Of a DNA stretch of 19,757 nt, positions 6,307 through 15,290 are shown in pieces. Both the position numbers and the translations under genes were made by a program. The notes under the pieces are model-generated. The model saw only the letters and a program-made list of their open reading frames with translations. It was not told the DNA's origin and ran no database searches. Position 1 is the stretch's first letter; each line of letters opens with the position of its first letter. This DNA comes from Acidobacteriota bacterium (GTDB lineage Bacteria > Acidobacteriota > Vicinamibacteria > Marinacidobacterales > SMYC01), in assembly GCA_029263435.1 (NCBI GenBank), contig JAJCXL010000017.1, positions 1 to 19,757 of the forward strand. The letters run 5' to 3'.

Positions 6307-8325
6307 GTGCCGGTATTTCGTACTCGACTGCTCGCGGTGTGCCTGCTCACGGCCGCCGTGTTTGGCTGTTCCGGTAAGAACAAGGTTTCCGAGCCCGACG
6401 CCCCGCCCGATTCCGGCGCCGTCGACGCCGTCGGCGAGACTGTGAGTCTTGCTAGAGCCGAAGTTTCGAAAGGCGACGAGCTTGCGAGTCGTGGAAATTG
6501 GGCTGAAGCGCGAGGCCACTACGATCGGGCGGTGGACTTGTTGCTCACGGTTCCCGGAGGGGTCGAGTCCTCGGAAGAGGTGTCGAACCTCTACGACACG
6601 ATTCTCGGAACGATCTATGAGACCGAGCGAGCCTCGGTCGAGGCCGGCCGAGAGGTTCGGCAAGAGCAAGCCGAGCCCGCGGCGGTGGATGATCTTACGA
6701 GCGACGCCGCTCTCGAGACCATTGCCGAGAATGAAGGGGGAGAGGTCGCGGCCACCGACCTCCCCGAAGTTACCTACGACATTCCGATCGTGATGAACGC
6801 GCGGGTCCGCTCGATCATCGAGATGTATCAGCTCCGTCGACATGATTGGTTCCAAAGCGCGCTCAATCGCAAAGCTCAGCACGAGGGCATGATCCGTCGG
6901 ATCTTCGCCGAAGAGGGCGTGCCGCAAGATCTCATCTACCTCGCGATGGTCGAAAGCGCCTACAAGACGAGAGCGGTGTCACGGGCGGGTGCGCGAGGAA
7001 TGTGGCAGTTCATTCGAGGCACCGGACGGCTCTACGGGTTGAATCAGACATTTTGGGTCGACGACCGGTTCAACCCCGAGAAAGCGACGCGGGCGGCGGC
7101 GCGTCACTTGAAAGATCTGTACGAGGACTTCGAGGATTGGTACCTCGTCATGGCGGCCTACAACTCTGGTCCGCGGCGAGTGGAGCGTGCGATTCGACGG
7201 ACAGGAAGTCGAGACTTTTGGACCCATGCCAAACGACGGGTCCTGCCTCGAGAGACGAGGAGCTACATTCCGCTCATCCTCGCAGCGATAGTCGTTGGCA
7301 AGAACCCCGAGGCCTACGGGTTCGACCCGCCGGAGCCTGCGCCGATGGAGTACGACGTCGTGCGCTTGGATCACCCCGTCGATCTGGCGACCGCGGCCGA
7401 GTCCGCCGGCGTCAGCGTGGAGGATATGAAGGCGCTGAACCCGGAGCTGCGACGGTGGGTAACCCCGCTGGAGCAAAGCGACTACCCTCTGCGCGTTCCG
7501 GTCGGAACGCAAGAGACGTTCCGGGTCGCGCTCGCTGCCATCCCCGCGGACGAACGAGTCCGATTCGGTACTCACGTCGTTCAGCGCGGTGACACGCTTT
7601 CGCGGATCGCCAACCGATACGGCACGTCGATCGATGCGTTGACGGCCGCAAACCAGATCCAGCGTCGCTCTCTCATCCACCCCGGCCAAGTGCTGACGGT
7701 TCCGGTGCCCCCCGGTAGTGGCGCCGAACGTATCCGCTCCGTGCAGCAACGCGAGGTGGTGGCGGAGAATGGACAAGACGTCTACGTGGTACAGCGCGGG
7801 GACACGCTGGGGGAGATCTCGACTTCGTTCAAAATGTCACTGGGACAACTTCGGGCCTTGAACGGGATGGCATCGAGCGCGAACCGAATCCATCCCGGAC
7901 AAAAGCTCATCGTCACAGCTCGAGTCGCCGCCGCGATGGATCGCGGGGCTGCTGCGCGTGCTCCGTCGTCGGATTCGCTCACGACCGGCCACTATGTCGT
8001 ACAGCCGGGAGACACTCTCGGGCAGATCGCAGAGGCCCACGGGATGGGACTGTCGGTGTTACGAGGATTGAACGACATGGGTGGAGGTCGGACCCGGATC
8101 TATCCCGGCCAGAGACTATCCGTACGTGCGGCAGCAGGCGCCACCGCGGGAGACGGAGGCTCGGGCCCGATCCGCTATCGCATTCGCCGGGGCGACACTC
8201 TGTCCAAGATTGCCCAACGCTTCGGCGTGTCGATCCAGGAGATCCGTGACTGGAACTCGATCCGTTCTGATCAAATCGTCGCTGGCGACCGACTGACGAT
8301 CCACGTCAGGACCGGCACCAACTAG
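6307..8325 (+). CDS. mltD: Membrane-bound lytic murein transglycosylase D with LysM repeats
   Basis: Cleaves the glycan strands of peptidoglycan in the periplasm, leaving 1,6-anhydro-muramic acid ends. The 672-residue product starts with a lipoprotein signal (lipobox near VFGC, Cys21). A helical, TPR-like segment follows (about 45-115). The GH23 transglycosylase domain (about 194-303) has the catalytic Glu216 in LAMVESAY, then SRAGARGMWQFI and AAYNSGP. A degenerate LysM-like segment lies at about 348-398. Four clear LysM modules follow (about 422-465, 492-536, 562-606, 623-666), each opening with a variant of VVQRGDTL, which bind the glycan. Four to five LysM units is more than the two of E. 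coli MltD but common outside enterobacteria. It starts 16 bp after the aldehyde dehydrogenase and may be read from the same transcript, though a functional link is unlikely. The family call is firm. Confidence 0.93.
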   Translation: MPVFRTRLLAVCLLTAAVFGCSGKNKVSEPDAPPDSGAVDAVGETVSLARAEVSKGDELASRGNWAEARGHYDRAVDLLLTVPGGVESSEEVSNLYDTILGTIYETERASVEAGREVRQEQAEPAAVDDLTSDAALETIAENEGGEVAATDLPEVTYDIPIVMNARVRSIIEMYQLRRHDWFQSALNRKAQHEGMIRRIFAEEGVPQDLIYLAMVESAYKTRAVSRAGARGMWQFIRGTGRLYGLNQTFWVDDRFNPEKATRAAARHLKDLYEDFEDWYLVMAAYNSGPRRVERAIRRTGSRDFWTHAKRRVLPRETRSYIPLILAAIVVGKNPEAYGFDPPEPAPMEYDVVRLDHPVDLATAAESAGVSVEDMKALNPELRRWVTPLEQSDYPLRVPVGTQETFRVALAAIPADERVRFGTHVVQRGDTLSRIANRYGTSIDALTAANQIQRRSLIHPGQVLTVPVPPGSGAERIRSVQQREVVAENGQDVYVVQRGDTLGEISTSFKMSLGQLRALNGMASSANRIHPGQKLIVTARVAAAMDRGAAARAPSSDSLTTGHYVVQPGDTLGQIAEAHGMGLSVLRGLNDMGGGRTRIYPGQRLSVRAAAGATAGDGGSGPIRYRIRRGDTLSKIAQRFGVSIQEIRDWNSIRSDQIVAGDRLTIHVRTGTN

Positions 8326-8343
8326 CGTCCCGAGCGAAGTCTT

Positions 8344-8361
8344 CGAGGGGCCTGCCCCTCG
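8344..8361. terminator. Perfect 8-bp inverted repeat between mltD and comM
   Basis: CGAGGGGC and GCCCCTCG are separated by 2 bp, giving a strong GC hairpin 19 bp after the mltD stop. There is no following T-run, so it is a weak match to an intrinsic terminator. It may protect the mRNA end or aid Rho-dependent release. Confidence 0.4.
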
Positions 8362-8433
8362 CCGACGAGACCTTGCTCGGCGGTGACGAAGCCGTGGGGG
8401 AGGTTTCTCGGCTTAAAAATCGTCTGGTCCCTT

Positions 8434-9954
8434 ATGCTCGTGACGACGAACACCGGGGCCGTCAGTGGTGTCGAGGGATTGGTCGTCCGCGTCGAGGTGG
8501 ATGTCGGGCCGGGACTCCAAGCGTTTCGAGTCGTGGGCCTTCCCGATGCGGCGGTGCGAGAGGCACAGGTGCGGGTGCGCGCGGCGCTCCTCAATAGCGG
8601 GTTCGGTCCGCTCGAAGGCGGTGTCACCGTGAATCTCGCTCCGGCCAATGTTCGCAAGCAAGGTACGTCCTACGACTTGGCCGTCGCGCTCGGGCTCGTG
8701 GCGGCGATAGAGCAGGCGCCGGCGGACCGCCTCTCCGAGCTCTTGTGCTTGGGCGAGCTTGCGCTCGATGGCACGGTCCGCTCGGTAAGAGGTGTACTTC
8801 CCGCTGTGGCCGAGGCGGCCGAGAACGGGATCCGCCACGTCGTCGTGCCATGCGAGAACTCTGCCGAGGCTTCGCTCGTGGACGGCGTCTTCGTCTATCC
8901 GGTAGCGAGTTTGCGAGCGGCGGTCGATCTCTTGTCTGGGAGTTGGGAGCTCTCTCGTCTGCGGCCGAAGAGGGCTTCGGGCGGGGCCGCTCCGGCGAGT
9001 GCTTTGGATCTCGCGGATGTGCGCGGTCAACAACTCGCAAAACGCGCGCTCGAGATCGCCGCGGCGGGCGGGCACAACCTCTTGATGTCCGGGCCCCCCG
9101 GAGCGGGCAAGAGCCTCTTGGCCGCACGCATGCCTTCGCTGCTCCCTCCACTTCCGAACGCGCACGCGCTCGAAGTGACCAAGATTCACTCCGTCGCTGG
9201 ACTCTTGGGCGGTGGTGATTTGGTGACGTCGCCTCCGTTTCGGGCCCCACACCACACGGTTTCCCCGGCGGCGATGGTTGGAGGCGGTCAAGGGCCGACC
9301 CCGGGTGAAGTTAGCCTCGCCCATCGCGGGGTCTTGTTTCTCGATGAGCTGCCGGAGTTTCAAAGGCCGGCGCTCGAGGCGCTGAGGCAACCGGTGGAAG
9401 AAGGCAAAGTGTATATCCGGCGGGTGGACAGACTCACGACGTTGCCGGCTCGCTTCACGTTGGTGGGAGCGATGAATCCGTGTCCGTGTGGCTATCTGGG
9501 CTCGTCCGGTCGACCCTGCCGTTGCACGGACGCGATGGTCCATCGATATCAAGCCAAGATTTCGGGGCCTCTGTTGGATCGGATCGATTTGAGGGTCGCG
9601 GTCCGCCGGTTGGAATCAGGCGAGCTCTTGGCACCCGGCTCGGGAGAGCGCTCGATGGATATCCGCGAGCGGGTCATGAGAACGAGGCGTTTGCAGCGGA
9701 GCAGGTTTCGCGGTGGGGGCGCTCGGCTGAACGCCTTCATGTCGCCCAAACAAGTCGCGAGGCACTGTCCGCTAGCGGAGGAAGGGACGGAGACCTTGAG
9801 ACGCGCGATCGATCATTTTCGGCTGTCCGCTCGGGCGTTTCATCGGGTGTTGAAAGTCTCACGCACGATCGCGGATCTGGTGGGCTCTCCCGCGATCGAG
9901 TCAGACCATCTCCAAGAAGCCTTGATGTATCGCGAGGGGGATGGCCTCGGCTAG
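8434..9954 (+). CDS. comM: YifB/ComM family Mg-chelatase-like AAA+ ATPase
   Basis: ComM is a hexameric helicase that promotes branch migration when transforming DNA is integrated. YifB homologues are widespread, also in species not known to be competent. The 506-residue product has the usual length. The N-terminal ChlI-like domain (1-170) includes GLPDAAVREAQVRVRAAL. The AAA+ domain has Walker A GPPGAGKS (220-227), the family signature FRAPHHTVSPAAMVGGG (269-285), Walker B VLFLDE (300-305), the cysteine cluster NPCPCGYLGSSGRPCRC (348-364) and LLDRIDL (380-386). The Mg_chelatase C domain follows to about 500. ATG 8434 was chosen because MLVTTNTGAVSGVEG aligns with the conserved family start MLARVxSAALxGIEG; the upstream GTG 8383 would add 17 unconserved residues. 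No clear Shine-Dalgarno site precedes it. Confidence 0.93.
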   Translation: MLVTTNTGAVSGVEGLVVRVEVDVGPGLQAFRVVGLPDAAVREAQVRVRAALLNSGFGPLEGGVTVNLAPANVRKQGTSYDLAVALGLVAAIEQAPADRLSELLCLGELALDGTVRSVRGVLPAVAEAAENGIRHVVVPCENSAEASLVDGVFVYPVASLRAAVDLLSGSWELSRLRPKRASGGAAPASALDLADVRGQQLAKRALEIAAAGGHNLLMSGPPGAGKSLLAARMPSLLPPLPNAHALEVTKIHSVAGLLGGGDLVTSPPFRAPHHTVSPAAMVGGGQGPTPGEVSLAHRGVLFLDELPEFQRPALEALRQPVEEGKVYIRRVDRLTTLPARFTLVGAMNPCPCGYLGSSGRPCRCTDAMVHRYQAKISGPLLDRIDLRVAVRRLESGELLAPGSGERSMDIRERVMRTRRLQRSRFRGGGARLNAFMSPKQVARHCPLAEEGTETLRRAIDHFRLSARAFHRVLKVSRTIADLVGSPAIESDHLQEALMYREGDGLG

Positions 9955-9966
9955 ACAAGAGAGTCG

Positions 9967-9997
9967 TTGTCGGGGGCGGCCACCGATTCTGTATCAT
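9967..9997 (+). promoter_or_regulatory. Possible weak promoter and leader hairpin before the beta-lactamase-fold gene
   Basis: TTGTCG (9967-9972) and TATCAT (9992-9997) have 19-bp spacing, which is long for a sigma70 promoter. Just downstream, CTTCGCC (10002-10008) and GGCGAAG (10024-10030) form a 7-bp inverted repeat with a 15-nt loop in the leader of the next gene. It is suggestive only. Confidence 0.25.
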
Positions 9998-10045
9998 CCG
10001 GCTTCGCCGACGGTGCATCGCTTGGCGAAGGACGGGAGCGATTAG

Positions 10046-11263
10046 ATGATGAAGTCTCGGATGAGACGTCGTGAATTTCTTCGAGCTGGAGGCGCGGCGC
10101 TCGGCGGAACGTGGCTCGGGTGCCGCGAAGCCCAACCGCCAACCGACGCGCTCGATCGTGAGTTGTCCGCAAGAATGGAGGCCCTTCACATCCCGGGGCT
10201 CGCCGCGTGCGCCGTGCAAGGGAGCGAGATCGTGTGGACCGGAGAGTACGGTCTCGCGAATATCGACACGGCGGCCTCGATGAGCGTGGATACGATTCTG
10301 AATATCGCCTCCATATCGAAGACCGTGACGACGACCGCGCTGATGCAGCTTTGGGAGGAGGGAGCGTTTCGCCTCGACGACGACGTGAGCGACTACCTCT
10401 CTTTCGAGTTGCGCCATCCTGGATTTCCGCGAGCACCGGTGACCTTCGAACATCTCTTGACGCACACGTCGTCGATTGCCGACGCGAACGCCTATTCGCG
10501 GAGCTACGCTTGTGGCGATCCGGAGCTTCCGCTCCGAGAGTGGATCGAAGAGTACTTTCGCACCGGTGGTCGTTTCTATGACGTCGAGGAGAACTTCCAC
10601 TCGTGGGGACCAGGGGAGCGCTACGCCTACAACAATGTCGCGTTCGGGCTAGTGGCCCATTTAGTGGAAACGATCTCGGGCTCCTCTTTTCCCAAGCGGT
10701 GCCAGGCTCGGATTTTCGAGCCGCTCGGTATGAACGAAACATCGTGGTACCTGCGAGATATCGACCCGGCCCGTCACGCAGTGCCCTACACTTGGGCGGA
10801 GGAGGGGCAAGCTCGTGGGCCGACCTGGGGCGGTGAAGCGCAAGGAGCCATTGGGATCGATGGTCCGAGCGGCGCTTCGATCTCTGAGAGCGGTTTCATC
10901 GCCAACTGTCTTTACAACCACCCGAACTACCCCGACGGATTCTTGCGCACGAGCGTACGCCAGCTCGCTACCTATCTGAGCAGCTATCTCGGTGCCGGAC
11001 CGCCCATCCTCGAAGAGCGCACGCTCGACACGATGTTGAGGGTGCGCACCGAAAGGATTTGGGGCTTGTCTTGGTACGTCCGTGACGTGGCGGGAGGAGC
11101 ATATTGGGGACATGGCGGAGCCGACCCTGGCGTCAACACCCGCATCGATCTCGATCGTCGAACGGGCACCGGCGCGATCGTCTTCGCGAACACGTTCATC
11201 GATGATGCCGCCTCCGAGATGCGCGCGCTCAGCGCGCGCATCTTGAGAGACGTTTTCAACTAA
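10046..11263 (+). CDS. Tat-exported lipoprotein, serine hydrolase of the class C beta-lactamase/esterase fold
   Basis: Serine hydrolase of the Pfam beta-lactamase family, which also includes D-amino-peptidases, esterases and PBP-like proteins. True antibiotic hydrolysis is not implied. The N-terminus RRREFLRAGGAALGG (7-21) is a twin-arginine signal followed by a lipobox at WLGC (Cys26), so it should be exported folded and lipid-anchored. Catalytic motifs are complete: SISK (Ser89, Lys92), YNN (Tyr195-Asn197) in ERYAYNNVAFG, and HGG (356-358) in WGHGGADPG. Other family marks are HLLTHTSSI (136-144) and FEPLGMNET (224-232). The length of 405 residues is typical. Start ATG 10046 has GGGAG (10034-10038) 7 nt upstream. 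It converges on the next gene with only 12 bp between stops. The substrate is unknown. Confidence 0.9.
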   Translation: MMKSRMRRREFLRAGGAALGGTWLGCREAQPPTDALDRELSARMEALHIPGLAACAVQGSEIVWTGEYGLANIDTAASMSVDTILNIASISKTVTTTALMQLWEEGAFRLDDDVSDYLSFELRHPGFPRAPVTFEHLLTHTSSIADANAYSRSYACGDPELPLREWIEEYFRTGGRFYDVEENFHSWGPGERYAYNNVAFGLVAHLVETISGSSFPKRCQARIFEPLGMNETSWYLRDIDPARHAVPYTWAEEGQARGPTWGGEAQGAIGIDGPSGASISESGFIANCLYNHPNYPDGFLRTSVRQLATYLSSYLGAGPPILEERTLDTMLRVRTERIWGLSWYVRDVAGGAYWGHGGADPGVNTRIDLDRRTGTGAIVFANTFIDDAASEMRALSARILRDVFN

Positions 11264-11275
11264 CCCGCAGTCGAG

Positions 11276-13522
11276 CTAGGGGAGCCGGTAAACCCAGATG
11301 CCGTCTTTGGGGTCAGCGACCCCGATGAAAGCATCCAACGAGTCGATGTAGACCCATTTGGAGAAGACGCGATTCGAGCTCGTTTTGACCGACGGCGGGT
11401 AAGGTCCGCTTCTCGGGGTCACGTTGTCGTAGCGGCCAGATTCGGGATCGAGTCGGAACACTTTCGAACCACCCTCCCACTGAACGAGCTTGCCGCTCGG
11501 ACCATGAATGTCGAACGCATAATACGGGTTCGATATACCGGCTTTCGCGGTGTTGACGACGGTTTCCGGCGCGCTCACCGAGCCGTCGAGACCGACGCGG
11601 CTTCGATAGAGCCCATCGTTGTAGCTGGTCCAATAGAGGTAGCGCGTTCGGTCATCGAATTGAGCGTTTCCGCTCGAGGCGTAGCGCAAGTTCACGTCCT
11701 GAACGACTTCATAGTTGTTCTTGGGATCGTAGGCGTAGAAACGGCCGCGATGAGAAATCGCGTACACCAATCCTCGCGCTCGATCGAACACTGTCTTAGG
11801 ATTCTGGGTGTTTGGCAGCTGGAGCTTTCGCCAGGTCTTGTTGTTCACCGACCATACCCAAGAATGGTGCCCACCGGCCGTTCCAGACTCACAAAACGGA
11901 AGGACGCCCAGGACCAGGATCTCGTTCGTTGACGGCACGAAGAGTACGCCGTCGGGACTGGAGAGCGCAGGCGGCCCGCTCGTCGGCATCCGACAGCTGA
12001 GGCGGTTGCCGTTGGCGTCGCGCAGGCGCGGTCCGTTGAGGCCTACCGGTTCGGTATCGCGACTCCAGCGGTGGGAGGCGAAATCCCATCGATAAATCTC
12101 GTTGCCTCCGTAGCCTCGCCCGCCCCCTCGAGCGGCGCTCCACCATCGTCCGGTGGTCTCGTCGAAGGCCATTCCATTCGTGAGGAACGCGACGTCGGCG
12201 TTGCGACAGCCGATGTCGTCACAAAACGAGAAGGAGCTCGTTTCGTTGACGAGAACGTTCCCAATCTCGGTTCCGGGAAGTTGCGCCCAACGGCCACGGC
12301 TCGGCAGGTGGGCAGCCAAGCGGTCGTAAACACCTGCATCCGGGGCAGGCGTCGGATCGGGCGTGGGCGGCGCCGGCGGAGGCGGAATATCCTCCGGTGG
12401 TGGAGCCGGCGACGGCGAGGGCGTGGGCTCTGGAGCCGGAGCCGGTGGTGGCGGCCCGGTCGAACCGTCGCCCGATAGACCTGCGTAGGAATGGAGAGAC
12501 GCCTGCCACAGCGCGCCGCTCGACGACCACCATGCTTCACAAAGATGGCGAATCTCGCGTCCGATCGATTGGGCGGCTGAAGAGAAGCTAGAGCTCGCGA
12601 GAAGTGCGACCTTGTCGACACAGATACTCGCGTAGTAAGTAGGGAGACCGGTTCCTGAGCCTTGTCCGGCCGCGGGCACCGTGAAGTCGGAGAGCAAATT
12701 CTTGGCCACCGCAATCTGCGCGAGCATGCGGTTGTCGCTCCGGATCTCGGTGAGCGTTTCGGTGACGGCTGGAGAGAGGCTCGGGTGCTCCGCGCCGACG
12801 ACGAGGCCGAATGCCCATCCCACTCGCCACAGCATGAGCTGGTAGTTCATGCCCGAAACTGTCGAGTTGGTCAGGAGACTAGGGACGCTCGCCAGCCCGT
12901 TGCTCTCGTGCCACGCTCGCTCGAGCTGATCGTCGGTCCACAGCAACGCGTGGAGAAGCGACTCATAGTCGCTCTCGCTCACGTCTCGCCAAGGGCTGTC
13001 GAAAGATAATCCCCGATTGAAGCTTTCGAATAAGGACAAGGACTGGGCGAGATAACCCGTTGCGCGCTCGACGGCAGCGCAATCACGGGCGCAGGCCGCG
13101 CGCAGCGAGATCAAGGACTGTTCAGCGAGCCTGTACTCCTCGTGCGCGCGGTCGAACACTCCCAACGCGATGCCGACGCGGTCGCCTCCGCTCGCTGGTG
13201 GCGCGCCCGTCGACGACGATCCGATCGCAACAGCGCTGCCATTGCCGCCGGAAAGCCAAACGAGACCTTCGAGCAGAGTGGATCGTGCTGACGAGGCCCC
13301 AGTGAGCGCGTCCACGGAAAGCTGGACTTGCAGAGCTTCATAAGCGCTCGAGTGAGTTTGTAGATAGGTCATCAGCTCGCCCGCCGCGGCGGTGAGCAGA
13401 TTCATCGCGTCGATTTGGTTGATGACCTCTTGTTTTTCTTGTGGGGAAAACTCGGCGTGGGCGCTGACTCCACTGAGCGACAGCGCGCCTACCAATAGAA
13501 GCCCTCTGAGCGTCGAATACAA
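11276..13522 (-). CDS. Large secreted protein: helical domain, proline-rich linker, beta-propeller-like C-terminus
   Basis: I do not recognise the whole protein. It has 748 residues with a Sec signal peptide cleaved after AHA (residue 23). Residues 24-350 are mostly helical and rich in Ser, Leu and Ala, with three cysteines in conserved-looking places (Cys144, Cys148, and Cys301 in YYASICVDK); no family is recognised. Residues 356-394 are an almost pure Pro/Ala/Thr linker, typical of extracellular modular proteins. The C-terminal 350 residues hold repeated strands such as NEIYRWDFASHRWSRD, HHSWVWSVNNKTWRKLQL and FYAYDPKNNYEVV, which look like kelch-type propeller blades. The start is TTG 13520-13522 with AAGGA 8 nt upstream, which puts the signal peptide at the N-terminus. 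A GTG at 13579 is in frame but would add 19 unlikely residues. It is divergent from the sulfatase gene. Confidence 0.75.
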   Translation of the reverse strand: MYSTLRGLLLVGALSLSGVSAHAEFSPQEKQEVINQIDAMNLLTAAAGELMTYLQTHSSAYEALQVQLSVDALTGASSARSTLLEGLVWLSGGNGSAVAIGSSSTGAPPASGGDRVGIALGVFDRAHEEYRLAEQSLISLRAACARDCAAVERATGYLAQSLSLFESFNRGLSFDSPWRDVSESDYESLLHALLWTDDQLERAWHESNGLASVPSLLTNSTVSGMNYQLMLWRVGWAFGLVVGAEHPSLSPAVTETLTEIRSDNRMLAQIAVAKNLLSDFTVPAAGQGSGTGLPTYYASICVDKVALLASSSFSSAAQSIGREIRHLCEAWWSSSGALWQASLHSYAGLSGDGSTGPPPPAPAPEPTPSPSPAPPPEDIPPPPAPPTPDPTPAPDAGVYDRLAAHLPSRGRWAQLPGTEIGNVLVNETSSFSFCDDIGCRNADVAFLTNGMAFDETTGRWWSAARGGGRGYGGNEIYRWDFASHRWSRDTEPVGLNGPRLRDANGNRLSCRMPTSGPPALSSPDGVLFVPSTNEILVLGVLPFCESGTAGGHHSWVWSVNNKTWRKLQLPNTQNPKTVFDRARGLVYAISHRGRFYAYDPKNNYEVVQDVNLRYASSGNAQFDDRTRYLYWTSYNDGLYRSRVGLDGSVSAPETVVNTAKAGISNPYYAFDIHGPSGKLVQWEGGSKVFRLDPESGRYDNVTPRSGPYPPSVKTSSNRVFSKWVYIDSLDAFIGVADPKDGIWVYRLP
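12341..12457 (-). repeat. Low-complexity proline-rich coding segment
   Basis: About 39 codons encode a Pro/Ala/Thr/Ser/Glu-rich linker (PPPPAPAPEP and variants). At DNA level it is an irregular GGC/GGT/GGA-rich tract on the plus strand. It joins the two structured halves of the secreted protein and could vary in length between strains. Confidence 0.7.
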
Positions 13523-13620
13523 CGTGGTTGTCCTTTCGTGAGGGGGGATGCTAAGAAGACTATGTGACACGCCGCACACACGCTGTGACGCAAGCCGGGT
13601 GGGGAACCCCCCGTGAGGAC

Positions 13621-15240
13621 GTGGGGATTGTCCTACAGGGTCGAAACGGCAATGCGGAGCCGCTGATTCTTGGGCGAACGGGACGTTCGCTGCGGCTTCT
13701 CGCCGTTGGACTATTACTCATTTTGGGCCTGGCCTGCGCGCCGGATCGGGCAGCTCGCCCGAACATTCTCTTCATCATGTCCGACGACCATGCTCAGCGG
13801 GCGGTAAGTGCCTATGGGGACAGTCTCATCGAGACCCCGAATATCGATCGCATCGCAGACCAAGGCGTGCTTTTCGCGAACAGCTTCGTGACGAACTCGA
13901 TCTGCGCTCCGAGTCGGGCGGTGCTCCTTACCGGGAAGTATAGTCACGTCAACGGGCTTCGGGACAATCGAGATGCGTTCGACGGAAGCCAGGAGACGTT
14001 CCCGAAGCTGCTTCGAGCCGCCGGATATGAGACGGCGATCGTAGGGAAATGGCACCTCAAGACCGAACCTACCGGCTTCGACACCTGGCGAATCCTCGTG
14101 GATCAGGGGCAGTACTACAATCCCGACTTCATCGAGAATGGGGTCACGGTTCAGCGTCAGGGCTACGTGACGGATGTGATCACGGATATGGCCCTGGAAT
14201 TTCTACGCGCCAGAGACCCGGAAAAGCCGTTCGCTCTGCTCTATCAGCACAAAGCGCCGCATAGGAACTGGATGCCGGATACTCGCCATCTCGAGCGCTT
14301 CGCCGAGCGAGACATCCCGATACCACCGACGTTCGACGACGACTACGACGGGCGCCTCGCCGCTGCGGGCCAGGACATGCGCGTCGCCGACATGTATCTC
14401 TCTCTCGACATGAAACTTCAGCGAGATGTTTACGAAACGGAGACCGGCACCGGCGGACATCCGACCTATGACCCGACGGCCGGCTGGGAAGACGATTACA
14501 GGCGCATGAGCGATACACAAAGGGCGGCGTGGGATGCGCATTATGATCCCATCAACGCTGAGTTCCAACGCGAGCGGCCGCAAGGTGACGCCCTCGCCCG
14601 GTGGAAGTACCAGCGTTACATGCGCGACTATCTAGCGACCGTCGCGTCTCTAGACGATAACGTCGGGCGCTTGCTCGACTATCTCGACGAGGCAGGCCTT
14701 TCGAACGACACTCTCGTCGTCTATACCTCGGACCAAGGGTTCTACCTCGGCGAGCATGGCTGGTACGACAAACGATTCATGTATGAGGAGTCGTTGCGGA
14801 CCCCTCTGCTGCTTCGCTATCCGGCCGAGTTGGACGCAGCAATCCGGCAAGACGCGCTCGTTTTGAACTTGGATCTTGCGCCGACGATCCTCGACTTCGC
14901 AGGCGTGCGGGTGCCGGACGCGATGCAGGGAGCGTCGCTCAGACCGCTGACGAGCTCGCTCCTCTCCGACGCGCCGTGGCGAGACGCCATCTACTACCGC
15001 TACTACGAGTACCCGCATGGATGGCACTCGGTCCGGCCCCATTACGGTTTGCGCACGGAGGAGTTCAAGCTCATCCACTTCGAAGGCGACCTCGACACGT
15101 GGGAGCTGTTCGATCTGTCGGTCGACCCGCACGAGCTCACGAACCTCTACGGACAAGAGGAGATGCGCGTGGTGCAAGAAGAGCTCCATGAGGCCTTGCG
15201 AGCGCTCCGTCTAGAGCTTGGTGACGCCGCGCCGAACTAA
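13621..15240 (+). CDS. Sulfatase lipoprotein (arylsulfatase/N-acetylglucosamine-6-sulfatase-like)
   Basis: Hydrolyses a sulfate ester, probably from a sulfated glycan, outside the cytoplasm. With this start the product has 539 residues. A hydrophobic segment LLAVGLLLILGLAC with lipobox Cys39 predicts a lipoprotein. The metal and catalytic motifs are ILFIMSDDH (Asp55, Asp56), CAPSRAVLLTGK (Cys95, to be converted to formylglycine; CxPSR type) and GKWHLK (142-147). Later, VVYTSDQGFYLGEHGWYDKR completes the S1 sulfatase site. The C-terminal region with WELFDLSVDPHELTNLY is typical of glycan sulfatases. The exact substrate is inferred only loosely. No formylglycine-generating enzyme gene is in the window, so a maturase must be elsewhere. 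The start is uncertain: GTG at 13564, 13585 and 13621 are all in frame and none has a good ribosome site; 13621 gives the shortest n-region. Confidence 0.88.
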   Translation: MGIVLQGRNGNAEPLILGRTGRSLRLLAVGLLLILGLACAPDRAARPNILFIMSDDHAQRAVSAYGDSLIETPNIDRIADQGVLFANSFVTNSICAPSRAVLLTGKYSHVNGLRDNRDAFDGSQETFPKLLRAAGYETAIVGKWHLKTEPTGFDTWRILVDQGQYYNPDFIENGVTVQRQGYVTDVITDMALEFLRARDPEKPFALLYQHKAPHRNWMPDTRHLERFAERDIPIPPTFDDDYDGRLAAAGQDMRVADMYLSLDMKLQRDVYETETGTGGHPTYDPTAGWEDDYRRMSDTQRAAWDAHYDPINAEFQRERPQGDALARWKYQRYMRDYLATVASLDDNVGRLLDYLDEAGLSNDTLVVYTSDQGFYLGEHGWYDKRFMYEESLRTPLLLRYPAELDAAIRQDALVLNLDLAPTILDFAGVRVPDAMQGASLRPLTSSLLSDAPWRDAIYYRYYEYPHGWHSVRPHYGLRTEEFKLIHFEGDLDTWELFDLSVDPHELTNLYGQEEMRVVQEELHEALRALRLELGDAAPN

Positions 15241-15254
15241 CGCCCTTCGATCTC

Positions 15255-15283
15255 GAGCGTCGCGAGCTCGCGCTCTCTTTTGC
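15255..15283. terminator. Terminator-like hairpin between convergent sulfatase and pap
   Basis: GAGCG (15255-15259) and CGCTC (15271-15275) flank a perfect 12-bp palindrome CGCGAGCTCGCG (15261-15272), followed on the plus strand by CTCTTTTG. The location between two converging stop codons (15240 and 15291) fits a terminator for the sulfatase transcript. The two stems overlap and cannot form together. Confidence 0.4.
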
Positions 15284-15290
15284 ATCGAGG

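Noticed and set aside
6307..8325. mltD as part of the microcompartment system
   Set aside because: It is only 16 bp downstream and may share the transcript, but a lipid-anchored periplasmic wall enzyme has no plausible role in a cytoplasmic shell.
8413..9552. Long minus-strand open frame (379 codons) opposite comM
   Set aside because: It is antisense to a complete, well-conserved AAA+ gene, has an Arg/His-rich composition with no recognisable motif, and is expected by chance in GC-rich DNA.
9737..10742. Two overlapping minus-strand open frames opposite the comM end and the serine hydrolase
   Set aside because: Both cross two real plus-strand genes and give Arg/Ser-rich products typical of frame shadows.
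10046..11263. Antibiotic-resistance beta-lactamase
   Set aside because: The SxxK, YxN and HGG motifs fit the broad serine hydrolase family with many esterases and peptidases. Nothing here shows beta-lactam specificity.
12341..12457. Possible tandem repeat or CRISPR-like array
   Set aside because: The repetition is codon-level low complexity from a proline-rich linker, with no fixed unit or spacers.
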